A DNA stretch of 5,210 bases from an uncultured Lachnospiraceae bacterium (GTDB taxonomy: Bacteria > Bacillota > Clostridia > Lachnospirales > Lachnospiraceae): positions 1 to 5,210 of the forward strand of contig UQAW01000142.1 of assembly GCA_900539175.1 (NCBI GenBank). The letters run 5' to 3'. Under the pieces are notes generated by a model. The model was not told the DNA's origin. It was given only the letters and a program-made list of their open reading frames with translations, and searched no databases. This document shows, piece after piece, positions 1 through 5,146 of the stretch. The translations under genes and the position numbers were made by a program. The first letter of the stretch is position 1. Every line of letters starts with the position of its first letter.

Positions 1-86
1 GGGTCCCAAAGTCATGCTTTTTCATGCAAGCATGAAACGCATAACCTTTTGACCCTGGTATCATCATATTATCAGTGTAACATACC
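1..86. repeat. Nested inverted repeats, possible structured RNA or dispersed intergenic element
   Basis: Several complementary arms nest within one another. GGGTC at 1-5 pairs with GACCC at 51-55. AAAG at 8-11 pairs with CTTT at 46-49. An 8-bp perfect stem joins 12-19 (TCATGCTT) and 28-35 (AAGCATGA) around an 8-nt loop. Immediately downstream, GGTAT at 57-61 pairs with ATACC at 82-86. No T-run follows on the plus strand, so this is not a clear intrinsic terminator. I recognise no riboswitch class. It may continue left of the window, and it could be a dispersed intergenic repeat, but that cannot be tested from one copy. Confidence 0.4.
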
Positions 87-149
87 AAAAGAAAAAAATG
101 CAACTGCCTTTCGTAGTTTAGAAATACGGATGATACGCTGTCTATATTT

Positions 150-167
150 TGCATTTTGCAAAATGCA
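150..167. promoter_or_regulatory. Perfect 18-bp palindrome, probable operator or activator site
   Basis: TGCATTTTGCAAAATGCA equals its own reverse complement. It ends two bases before the predicted -35 box of the symporter operon, which is the usual place for an activator. Related half-sites lie nearby: TTTTGCA at 147-153 repeats in tandem at 154-160, ATTGCAAA follows at 169-176, and AAAATGCA recurs at 95-102. No regulator gene is in the window, so the family of the binding protein cannot be named. Confidence 0.6.
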
Positions 168-169
168 TA

Positions 170-198
170 TTGCAAATTCGAAAAAGGGATGTTAGAAT
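170..198 (+). promoter_or_regulatory. Probable sigma-A promoter of the symporter-flavoprotein-ferredoxin operon
   Basis: The -35 box TTGCAA (170-175, 4 of 6 consensus) is separated by 17 bp from the -10 box TAGAAT (193-198, 5 of 6). A TG at 190-191 makes an extended -10 element. Predicted transcription starts near 205, giving a leader of about 47 nt before the symporter. The weak -35 box next to the palindrome at 150-167 fits an activator-dependent promoter, which is an inference. Confidence 0.55.
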
Positions 199-204
199 AA
201 AGGA

Positions 205-224
205 AACTTTAATGGTTTAAAGTT
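205..224. repeat. Perfect 8-bp dyad at the predicted transcript 5' end
   Basis: AACTTTAA (205-212) and TTAAAGTT (217-224) are exact inverted repeats around a TGGT loop. The dyad begins at the predicted +1 of the operon. It could be a repressor operator overlapping the start site, or a 5'-terminal mRNA hairpin. The stem is very AT-rich, so the RNA structure would be weak and the DNA-site reading is somewhat preferred. Confidence 0.4.
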
Positions 225-251
225 AAAAAGAAAAGAAAGAAGGTAACGTCT

Positions 252-1664
252 ATGGGGGACAATACGGTTGTAGTAAGTGTATGCATCATCTATTTTGCAG
301 TTATGGTTGGAATCGGTATGATCGCTGCAAGGAAAAACAAGGAAACTTCGGATTATCTGGTGGCAGGACGTAAGTTAAATGTCACTATGACAGCGATTAC
401 GCTGGCTGCAGTACAGATTGGTGTGGGTATTGTGCTGAGCAGTGCTACGAATGGCTATAATGAAGGAGTCTGGCCGGGTATGTATTATGCATTTGGATGC
501 GGCGGCGGATTGATTATAGCGGGACTTGTGACGACGAAGAAGTTAAGGGAAGAGGAAGGTTATGTGCCCTTGGATTATTTTGCACAGAGATACGGAGACA
601 GCAAAGGAATCCGGCTTTGGGCGTGGATCAGTAATGTTCCAAGTCTTTTGGGAATTTTTATTGCTCAGCTTCTGGCTTCCGGCGGAATTCTGGCAGGTTT
701 TGGGATTCCTTTTAAGACAGGAGTTATCATTACGGCAGTTGTAATTTTGATTTATTGTACAGTCGGAGGTATGTGGGGTGTTGTACTGACCGATGTGGTA
801 CAGACGGCAATTATTGCAGTGGGTGTACCGATTCTGGCAATTGCTATTTTGGTTCAGTATGTGCAGGCAGGCGGAAATGTGGGCGCTATTTTTTCCATGC
901 CGTTTATCCCGAAGGGAATGGGCACAAAGTTCGTTTATCTGGTTCTGCCATTTTTGCTGTCTATCTCTGTTTCTTATGATGCATATTCCAGAATTCAGTC
1001 TGAAAAAGATGCAAAGACTGCAAGAATTGGATGTATTGTAGGAGGAATTCTGGTTATTATCATCGGCGGGCTCTGTTCTACAATCGGTGTGGCAGCGAGA
1101 ACATTGTTCCCGGGTGTGACGGACGGTATCTTTACGATTGCAGCTACAGGGGTGCTTCCTCCGGTTCTGGCAGGTATTGTAATTGCGGCGATTTTAGCAG
1201 CAGCCATGTCCAGTGCCAACTGTGTGATCCTGTCTATGGGAGCATCGTTTTCCAGAGATTTTTATAATAAATTTCTGCATCCGGAAGTGGAAGATCTGGA
1301 TGAACTGCCAAAATCAAAGTTGATTTCCCAGGCAGCAGTTCTTCTGGGCAGTCTGGTGGGAATTTTCTTTGCTTTCCATATGACAGATATCCTGGATGCT
1401 ATGATTATCTTTAATTATCCTTACATGGGAAGTCTTCTGATTCCGCTTCTGGGTGGACTGGTCTGGAAAGGAGCTACCAGAAAGGGTGCTTTCGCAGCGG
1501 CCATTGCAGGCGGTATTGTCGGTGTGGTATCCTTCTTGTTTGGTATTCCGGGACCGCTGTATGGAAAGATGAATACAGATTTATCATTGCTGATTGCTTA
1601 TGTGATTTCTGCGGTATTTCTGGTAGTGTTCAGTCTGATAGACCGCAGCAGGGCAAAAAAGTAG
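252..1664 (+). CDS. Sodium:solute symporter (SSS family), substrate unknown
   Basis: This 470-aa protein is a Na+-coupled transporter of the SSS family (TC 2.A.21), which imports organic solutes across the cytoplasmic membrane. It is almost entirely hydrophobic segments, consistent with the LeuT-fold SSS topology. Family marks visible are SDYLVAGRKL after the first helix (residues 33-42), the GGMWGVVLTDVVQ signature (172-184), and a helix with MSSAN (319-323) followed by an ILSMGASFSRDFY stretch. In this family that serine pair lies at the Na2 sodium site. Length is normal and the reading frame is intact to a basic tail. The start is supported by AGAAGG at 238-243, eight bases upstream. It is the first gene of an operon with the flavoprotein 18 bp downstream, so it probably imports that enzyme's substrate. 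Nothing in the sequence separates sugar, amino-acid, carboxylate or vitamin transport. Confidence 0.93.
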   Translation: MGDNTVVVSVCIIYFAVMVGIGMIAARKNKETSDYLVAGRKLNVTMTAITLAAVQIGVGIVLSSATNGYNEGVWPGMYYAFGCGGGLIIAGLVTTKKLREEEGYVPLDYFAQRYGDSKGIRLWAWISNVPSLLGIFIAQLLASGGILAGFGIPFKTGVIITAVVILIYCTVGGMWGVVLTDVVQTAIIAVGVPILAIAILVQYVQAGGNVGAIFSMPFIPKGMGTKFVYLVLPFLLSISVSYDAYSRIQSEKDAKTARIGCIVGGILVIIIGGLCSTIGVAARTLFPGVTDGIFTIAATGVLPPVLAGIVIAAILAAAMSSANCVILSMGASFSRDFYNKFLHPEVEDLDELPKSKLISQAAVLLGSLVGIFFAFHMTDILDAMIIFNYPYMGSLLIPLLGGLVWKGATRKGAFAAAIAGGIVGVVSFLFGIPGPLYGKMNTDLSLLIAYVISAVFLVVFSLIDRSRAKK

Positions 1665-1672
1665 GAAAAAAT

Positions 1673-1680
1673 GGAGGAGA
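1673..1680 (+). promoter_or_regulatory. Ribosome binding site that decides the flavoprotein start
   Basis: GGAGGAGA lies directly upstream of ATG 1683, with 5 nt between GGAGG and the ATG. An in-frame ATG at 1671 overlaps this site and has only a weak AGGA just before it. The shorter start at 1683 is therefore preferred, removing four residues (MEEN). Confidence 0.7.
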
Positions 1681-1682
1681 AC

Positions 1683-3632
1683 ATGAGAAATTATCAGTGG
1701 CCTTATCCGAATGAGATGGATCAGGAGGAACAGGTTTATGGAGACGTACTTGTCCTTGGCGGCGGAATGGCAGGATGTTATGCGGCCATTGCAGCGGCGA
1801 GAAAGGGAAAGAAAGTTGTTCTGGTAGAAAAGGGGGCAACGGTGCGCAGCGGAGCAGCAGGCAGTGGATTTGATCATTGGGAGTCAGCGTGTACCAATCC
1901 ATGCTCCAAAGTGACCGCCGAGGAGATTGCCAATGCTTATATCCATGAGCAGGATGGATACAGCAACGGGATCGCCCATTATATTGAATGTGAAGAAGGG
2001 TGGCATCGCCTGAAAGATATGGAGACGTTCGGCGGAAAGATCCGGGATACGGAAGGCGAATTTGCCGGAGCAGATTTCCGGGATGAGAAGACAGGGCTGA
2101 TGTTTGCGTATGATTATGAGAACAAATTCACAGTCCGTGTCTGGGGAAGTACCTTTAAGCCGGCATTATATCAGGAATTAAAGCGTCTGGGTGTAACCAT
2201 CTATGACAGGACAGAAGCAACCGCACTTTTGGTAAAAAAGGAAAATGGAAAAAAGCGGGGCATTGGAGCTATGGGCATGAATGTCCATACCGGAAAGTTC
2301 ATGATTTTTTCGGCAAAGACTACGATTCTTGCCATGTCAAGACCGGCCAGAATCTGGCTGTTTGATTCGGATCAGGTGGGTCTTTGTGAGTTTCGGCCTA
2401 CACAGAGCATTGGAAGTGGCCATGCCATGGGATACCGGGCAGGTGTGGAATTTACCATGATGGAAAAATCCGTGCAGGGAGAATTTTCGGCGGCAGGAAG
2501 AAGTTTTCCTCCTTACAGTACCGGGAACAATCACAATACCTGGTATGCAGCGACTATGGTGGATGCCAGAGGGGTGGAAATCCCTTATGTTGACCGGGAT
2601 GGCAGAGAACTTAAGACAGTGAAGGAACGCTATTATCCGGCAAAAGGACAGAAATTCTTTTTAAAGGGCGGCGTGATCGACAATCCCAAATATGAATATC
2701 GGGGACCGGAGACTCTGGAATTTGATGAATTGATCAAAAGAGGTTATCAGCTTCCCTTTTACGCAGATCTGAGCAGAATGCCGGATGAGGAACGGCGTGT
2801 GATCTGGGGAATGATGGTGGGAGAAGAAGGAAAGACCAAGATTCCGGTGTTGGAAAATTTTACACAGCGGGGATTTGATCCGAAAAAACATCTGCTCCAG
2901 TCTTACGGTACAGGATGGCAGTCGGCTGCTTTCCTTGCCCAGGAACGGCAGCTGTTCGGAGCTCCGGGAGGAATTTTTCATGACTGGGACCTGAAGACGA
3001 ATATTGACGGCATCTATGCGGCAGGAGACCAGCTGTATGCTTCCGATTGTTGTGGATTTGCTGCGGCGACAGGGTATTATGCGGGAAGAAAAGCGGCTGC
3101 AGCCAGTGAATGCTATACATATGAAAGTCCGGACCGGGAGGAGATCGAAAAGGAAAAATCACGCTTATACGCACCTTTGTATGTGGAGGATGGTATGGAT
3201 TGGCGGGAATTGAATAAAGCGATCAGTAAGGCAATGCAGAACTACTGCGGAGGGGTGAAAAATGATATGCTTCTCGCTCAGGGGCTGGAACTTCTGGAAA
3301 GTTATGAACAAGAGTATCTGCCCAGGCTTTCCTGCACCAACCCTCATGAACTGATGCGTGCTCATGAGGTCATGGATATTCTGGAAGTATGTAAACTCAT
3401 CATCAATGCCTGCCTTCTCAGAAAGTCCAGTTCCGTGCCGTTGTGTTTTGAGAGAAGCGATTATCCGAAGCTGGATCCGGAAGAAGACAATTGTTTTATT
3501 ACCATCTGGCAGGAAGAGGGTAAGATTCGCAGCCGGAGAGTGGCAAAAGATTACTATGGGGATGTGAAAATACAGTATGAAGCACATAACCAGGATTACA
3601 AAGAGGAGGCAGTATCCTATGAAGAAAGTTGA
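1683..3632 (+). CDS. FAD-dependent oxidoreductase, AprA/FrdA superfamily flavoprotein
   Basis: This 649-aa cytoplasmic flavoenzyme belongs to the family of fumarate reductase and APS reductase alpha subunits. The N-terminal Rossmann motif is VLVLGGGMAG (G26, G28, G31), with the ribose-binding acidic residue at E49 (VVLVEKG). A RSGAAGSG flavin-contact loop follows (55-62). GSGHAMGYRAGVEF (244-257) matches the conserved mid-protein FAD segment, and GIYAAGD (443-449) is the C-terminal FAD motif, followed by an unusual DCCGF (455-459). No signal peptide, Tat motif or flavin-transfer FMN domain is seen, which separates it from secreted gut flavoprotein reductases. Length is close to AprA. However, I cannot find the GSHSGG-type motif that I recall carrying the AprA active-site histidine. 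The equivalent stretch appears to be LFGAPGGIFHDWD, so APS is an unlikely substrate. The ferredoxin gene overlaps its end by 14 bp, implying a complex or direct electron transfer. The reaction is unknown; reduction of an imported unsaturated or oxidised acid is one possibility. Confidence 0.85.
   Translation: MRNYQWPYPNEMDQEEQVYGDVLVLGGGMAGCYAAIAAARKGKKVVLVEKGATVRSGAAGSGFDHWESACTNPCSKVTAEEIANAYIHEQDGYSNGIAHYIECEEGWHRLKDMETFGGKIRDTEGEFAGADFRDEKTGLMFAYDYENKFTVRVWGSTFKPALYQELKRLGVTIYDRTEATALLVKKENGKKRGIGAMGMNVHTGKFMIFSAKTTILAMSRPARIWLFDSDQVGLCEFRPTQSIGSGHAMGYRAGVEFTMMEKSVQGEFSAAGRSFPPYSTGNNHNTWYAATMVDARGVEIPYVDRDGRELKTVKERYYPAKGQKFFLKGGVIDNPKYEYRGPETLEFDELIKRGYQLPFYADLSRMPDEERRVIWGMMVGEEGKTKIPVLENFTQRGFDPKKHLLQSYGTGWQSAAFLAQERQLFGAPGGIFHDWDLKTNIDGIYAAGDQLYASDCCGFAAATGYYAGRKAAAASECYTYESPDREEIEKEKSRLYAPLYVEDGMDWRELNKAISKAMQNYCGGVKNDMLLAQGLELLESYEQEYLPRLSCTNPHELMRAHEVMDILEVCKLIINACLLRKSSSVPLCFERSDYPKLDPEEDNCFITIWQEEGKIRSRRVAKDYYGDVKIQYEAHNQDYKEEAVSYEES
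3603..3609 (+). promoter_or_regulatory. Ribosome binding site that decides the ferredoxin start
   Basis: GAGGAGG is placed 9 nt before ATG 3619, inside the end of the flavoprotein gene. An in-frame ATG at 3577 would add 14 basic residues unlike ferredoxins and has no comparable site, so 3619 is the start. Confidence 0.75.
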
Positions 3633-3888
3633 GTTTCAGGCAAATCCCGTCTCCTGCAGTGTAAAACCGCTGGTGTTTGACAGCAGTCTGTGTGTGGGCT
3701 GTAATCAGTGCGCTTCTGTCTGCCAGGTGGATCTTTTGATACCGTCAGATAAGAAAGGTGAGCACCCCATTGTTCTTTATCCCGGGGAATGTTATTATTG
3801 CGGTTCCTGTGTTATGGCATGTCCGGTGAAAGGAGCGATACGTCTTCAGCATCCGCTGATGAACCAGACAAAATTTGTGGAAAAATAG
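3619..3888 (+). CDS. 2[4Fe-4S] ferredoxin, AprB-like electron partner
   Basis: This 89-aa protein carries two complete iron-sulfur cluster motifs: CVGCNQCASVC (C25, C28, C31, C35) and CYYCGSCVMACP (C58, C61, C64, C68, with P69). It should carry two [4Fe-4S] clusters and pass electrons to or from the flavoprotein encoded just upstream. It starts 14 bp before the flavoprotein stop, which suggests translational coupling and matched amounts. The first cluster lacks the usual proline after its fourth cysteine (Q36), and an additional cysteine lies at C13. From family knowledge, AprB is about 150 residues, with a long C-terminal tail wrapping around AprA. This protein ends about 20 residues after the second motif, so that tail is absent. 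Its own upstream electron donor or acceptor is not encoded in the window. The terminator starts 12 bp after the stop, so this is the last gene of the operon. Confidence 0.9.
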   Translation: MKKVEFQANPVSCSVKPLVFDSSLCVGCNQCASVCQVDLLIPSDKKGEHPIVLYPGECYYCGSCVMACPVKGAIRLQHPLMNQTKFVEK

Positions 3889-3899
3889 AATTGTTTACG

Positions 3900-3925
3900 A
3901 AAAAGGCATCTTAGATGCTTTTTTT
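3900..3925. terminator. Bidirectional intrinsic terminator between convergent units
   Basis: GCATC (3906-3910) and GATGC (3914-3918) form the stem core around TTA. It is extended by a G-T wobble and by A-T pairs between the A-run 3900-3904 and the T-run 3919-3925. On the plus strand the seven T residues follow 12 bp after the ferredoxin stop. On the minus strand the A-run gives a five-T tail about 46 bp after the DUF1275-gene stop. It can therefore end both transcripts. Confidence 0.8.
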
Positions 3926-3949
3926 GTAACTGAAAAAAGGAGGAATCTT

Positions 3950-4078
3950 ATGGAAACACAATCTCTTTCCATTAATGACCAGCTGGTTTCTTTCCCATCA
4001 TCTCTTTTTCCGTTGTTAAATCCGCATGAAGTAAGGTACAGAATATCACTCCTAATGGAATCAGCGTTGCCCAAATAG
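3950..4078 (+). pseudogene. Orphan start: 42-codon frame with strong RBS, possible truncated gene
   Basis: A near-perfect ribosome binding site (AAGGAGGA, 3937-3944) precedes ATG 3950 with good spacing. The frame reads METQSLSINDQL and then runs antisense into the 3' end of the DUF1275 gene, stopping at 4078. Only about the first eight codons (3950-3973) lie outside that gene, so most of the peptide is probably a shadow. There is no promoter between the upstream terminator and this start. Most likely it is the beginning of a lost plus-strand gene left at a breakpoint. A genuine small protein cannot be excluded. I recognise no homology. Confidence 0.25.
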
Positions 4079-4709
4079 CCTTTCCAACCAAAAGATTGCA
4101 CAATACGGTTCCTACAATTGAACCAACAAGAAAAAATATCAGCATTTCAAAATGCTGCAGCAACTTTTCCCGATGAGATTTGTTTTTTGTATGCAGGTGT
4201 TTGACTTCTTTTGCCAGACCAACCCCGATCTGTCTTATATGATTTGTGGCAAATGTGGTTGCCATAGCAACTCCCTCTGCCTGACGAAAGGTATTATACT
4301 GCATGGATGCAATAAAATTAATCGCCACCTGAGAGATCTGTACTGGTGCCGACTCTGTTACAAAGCCCAATCCCAGCACTACTAACATCTCTATTGCAAT
4401 CAGGAGGGTATCCCAACGTATTGGCAAACGGTGCTTGATTGGGTCAGGCAGCAGCTCTGATGCAAATGCTCCCATAAGATACGCCGAAATTGGAATCACA
4501 TAATAAAGGGCTTCACTCCATTTTTTTGCTCCGAGAGCCATTCCCATTAATACTACATTTCCTGTTTGTGCATTACAAAACACATTTCCCCGGAGTAAAA
4601 AAGTATAAGCCCCAAAGAATCCTGCTACAACAATCAAGATATGATAAACCCACTTTCTCTCACACATAAGAAAATATGTATCATTTGTTTCTTTCGTATT
4701 TTTCTCCAT
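3972..4709 (-). CDS. YoaK/DUF1275 family membrane protein
   Basis: This 245-aa integral membrane protein has about six hydrophobic segments and belongs to the YoaK/DUF1275 family (Pfam PF06912), whose function is not established. The family hallmark after the first helix is present: GFFGAYTFLLRGNVF followed by NAQTGN (residues 46-51). The second half has the related ASMQYNTFRQAEG and TFATNHIRQIGVGL segments, matching the family's internal pseudo-repeat. An in-frame ATG at 4739 would add ten residues. The 4709 start is preferred because AAAAGGAGAG lies just upstream and because the predicted transcript begins near 4738. The C-terminal tail is short, charged and soluble. The gene is convergent with the redox operon and shares its terminator. 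No functional link to the neighbours is apparent. The frame is intact and it has its own promoter, so it is probably expressed. Confidence 0.88.
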   Translation of the reverse strand: MEKNTKETNDTYFLMCERKWVYHILIVVAGFFGAYTFLLRGNVFCNAQTGNVVLMGMALGAKKWSEALYYVIPISAYLMGAFASELLPDPIKHRLPIRWDTLLIAIEMLVVLGLGFVTESAPVQISQVAINFIASMQYNTFRQAEGVAMATTFATNHIRQIGVGLAKEVKHLHTKNKSHREKLLQHFEMLIFFLVGSIVGTVLCNLLVGKAIWATLIPLGVIFCTLLHADLTTEKEMMGKKPAGH

Positions 4710-4713
4710 AGTG

Positions 4714-4723
4714 CTCTCCTTTT
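4714..4723 (-). promoter_or_regulatory. Ribosome binding site that decides the DUF1275 gene start
   Basis: On the minus strand this reads AAAAGGAGAG, with 6 nt between GGAG and ATG 4709. The competing ATG at 4739 has no purine-rich site before it. Confidence 0.75.
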
Positions 4724-4744
4724 CATCCAAATTAATCATCCGTA

Positions 4745-4773
4745 ATTATACCACGAAGAAACCGGCTTTCCAA
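4745..4773 (-). promoter_or_regulatory. Probable sigma-A promoter of the DUF1275 gene
   Basis: On the minus strand the -35 box TTGGAA (4773-4768, 4 of 6) is followed by a 17-bp spacer and a perfect -10 box TATAAT (4750-4745). A TG one base before the -10 box makes an extended element. Transcription would start near 4738, giving a leader of about 29 nt before ATG 4709. The promoter lies in the non-homologous tail of the catalase relic. Confidence 0.65.
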
Positions 4774-4776
4774 CTG

Positions 4777-4784
4777 GAAGCATC
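4777..4784. repeat. Left copy of 8-bp direct repeat flanking the catalase relic
   Basis: GAAGCATC occurs here exactly where catalase similarity ends, and again in the same orientation at 5094-5101, at the other end of the similarity. The copies are 317 bp apart. They could be a target-site duplication, recombination microhomology, or chance. Confidence 0.4.
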
Positions 4785-5090
4785 CTCAGAAACTTCAGCG
4801 GTTCCCGTACCTCCGGATCCGTAATCATTCTCAGAAGATTGTCGTATACGACTCTTGCCTTCTGTTCTGCAGCCAGATTCTCTGTCAAATCCGTGATTGC
4901 ATCGCCCTTTGACTGGAATTCACAGGCATTGAACGGAATTCCGGCAGCCGCCTGAGGCCACAAGGCTTTTGTATGATCGATATAATAAGCATCAAATCCA
5001 ACCGTTTTCGCCTCTCCCACAGTCAGATTTCTGGTAAGATGATATACCATAGCACATATAATCTCCATATGCCCCAACTCTTCTGTTCCC

Positions 5091-5146
5091 AGAGAAGCAT
5101 CGGAAATGTTCCGTCTGCTACATTTAGAGACGCTTCTTTTCTTTTT
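5091..5146 (+). terminator. Terminator-like hairpin on the plus strand without an obvious gene
   Basis: GAAGCATC (5094-5101) pairs with GACGCTTC (5129-5136), with one G-T wobble. Inside it, AAATGT (5104-5109) pairs exactly with ACATTT (5120-5125) around a 10-nt loop. TTTTCTTTTT follows at 5137-5146, and AGA before the stem can extend the pairing into the T-run. This fits an intrinsic terminator for plus-strand transcription. No plus-strand gene lies just upstream, because the catalase relic is on the other strand. The rest, 5147-5210, holds nothing I can identify. Confidence 0.5.
5094..5101. repeat. Right copy of 8-bp direct repeat flanking the catalase relic
   Basis: This second exact copy of GAAGCATC also forms the left arm of the hairpin at 5091-5146. 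It lies at or within a few bases of the 5' limit of catalase similarity. Confidence 0.4.

Larger units (their letters stand above)
4736..5101 (-). pseudogene. Manganese catalase (CotJC-type) fragment, truncated at both ends
   Basis: The translated frame matches the middle of a manganese catalase of the CotJC type, a di-manganese ferritin-like enzyme that decomposes hydrogen peroxide. Recognisable stretches are GTEELGHMEIICAMVYHLTRN, GFDAYYIDHT, WPQAAAGIPFNACEFQSKGDAITDL and NLAAEQKARVVYDNLLR. Homology ends after PLKFLR (near 4784); the REREIVHFQRFGE segment that should follow, and the usual C-terminus, are replaced by an unrelated tail ending at 4736. On the 5' side homology stops at about 5087-5101. 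The open frame upstream shows no catalase sequence and has no ATG with a ribosome binding site. By comparison with characterised enzymes, the ExxH and later Glu ligands remain (codons at 5080, 5071 and 4867), while the first-helix Glu and the final His are missing. It cannot form a normal metal site. The internal frame is free of stops, so the damage may be recent. Confidence 0.8.

Noticed and set aside
49..72. Plus-strand promoter TTGACC / TATTAT
   Set aside because: Both boxes are close to consensus, but the spacer is only 12 bp and the site is about 180 bp from the gene.
65..95. Divergent minus-strand promoter toward a gene left of the window
   Set aside because: Loose matches such as TTGGTA with GATGAT or TATGAT exist, but the region is AT-rich and no target gene is visible.
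3165..3587. 140-aa minus-strand open frame inside the flavoprotein gene
   Set aside because: It has no recognisable domain and lies wholly inside a well-supported gene on the other strand; it is a shadow frame.
1683..3888. A true dissimilatory APS reductase (AprA-AprB)
   Set aside because: The fold family and gene pairing match, but the AprB tail is absent, the AprA His-containing motif is not recognisable and no sulfate-metabolism gene is nearby.
4152..4385. 77-aa plus-strand open frame with several cysteines
   Set aside because: It is antisense to the DUF1275 gene, the cysteines form no zinc or iron-sulfur spacing, and no ribosome binding site precedes it.
4736..4739. ATGA overlap suggesting translational coupling of catalase and DUF1275 genes
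   Set aside because: The catalase end is a read-through tail after a break. ATG 4739 has no ribosome binding site, and the predicted transcript begins about there, so the overlap is probably accidental.
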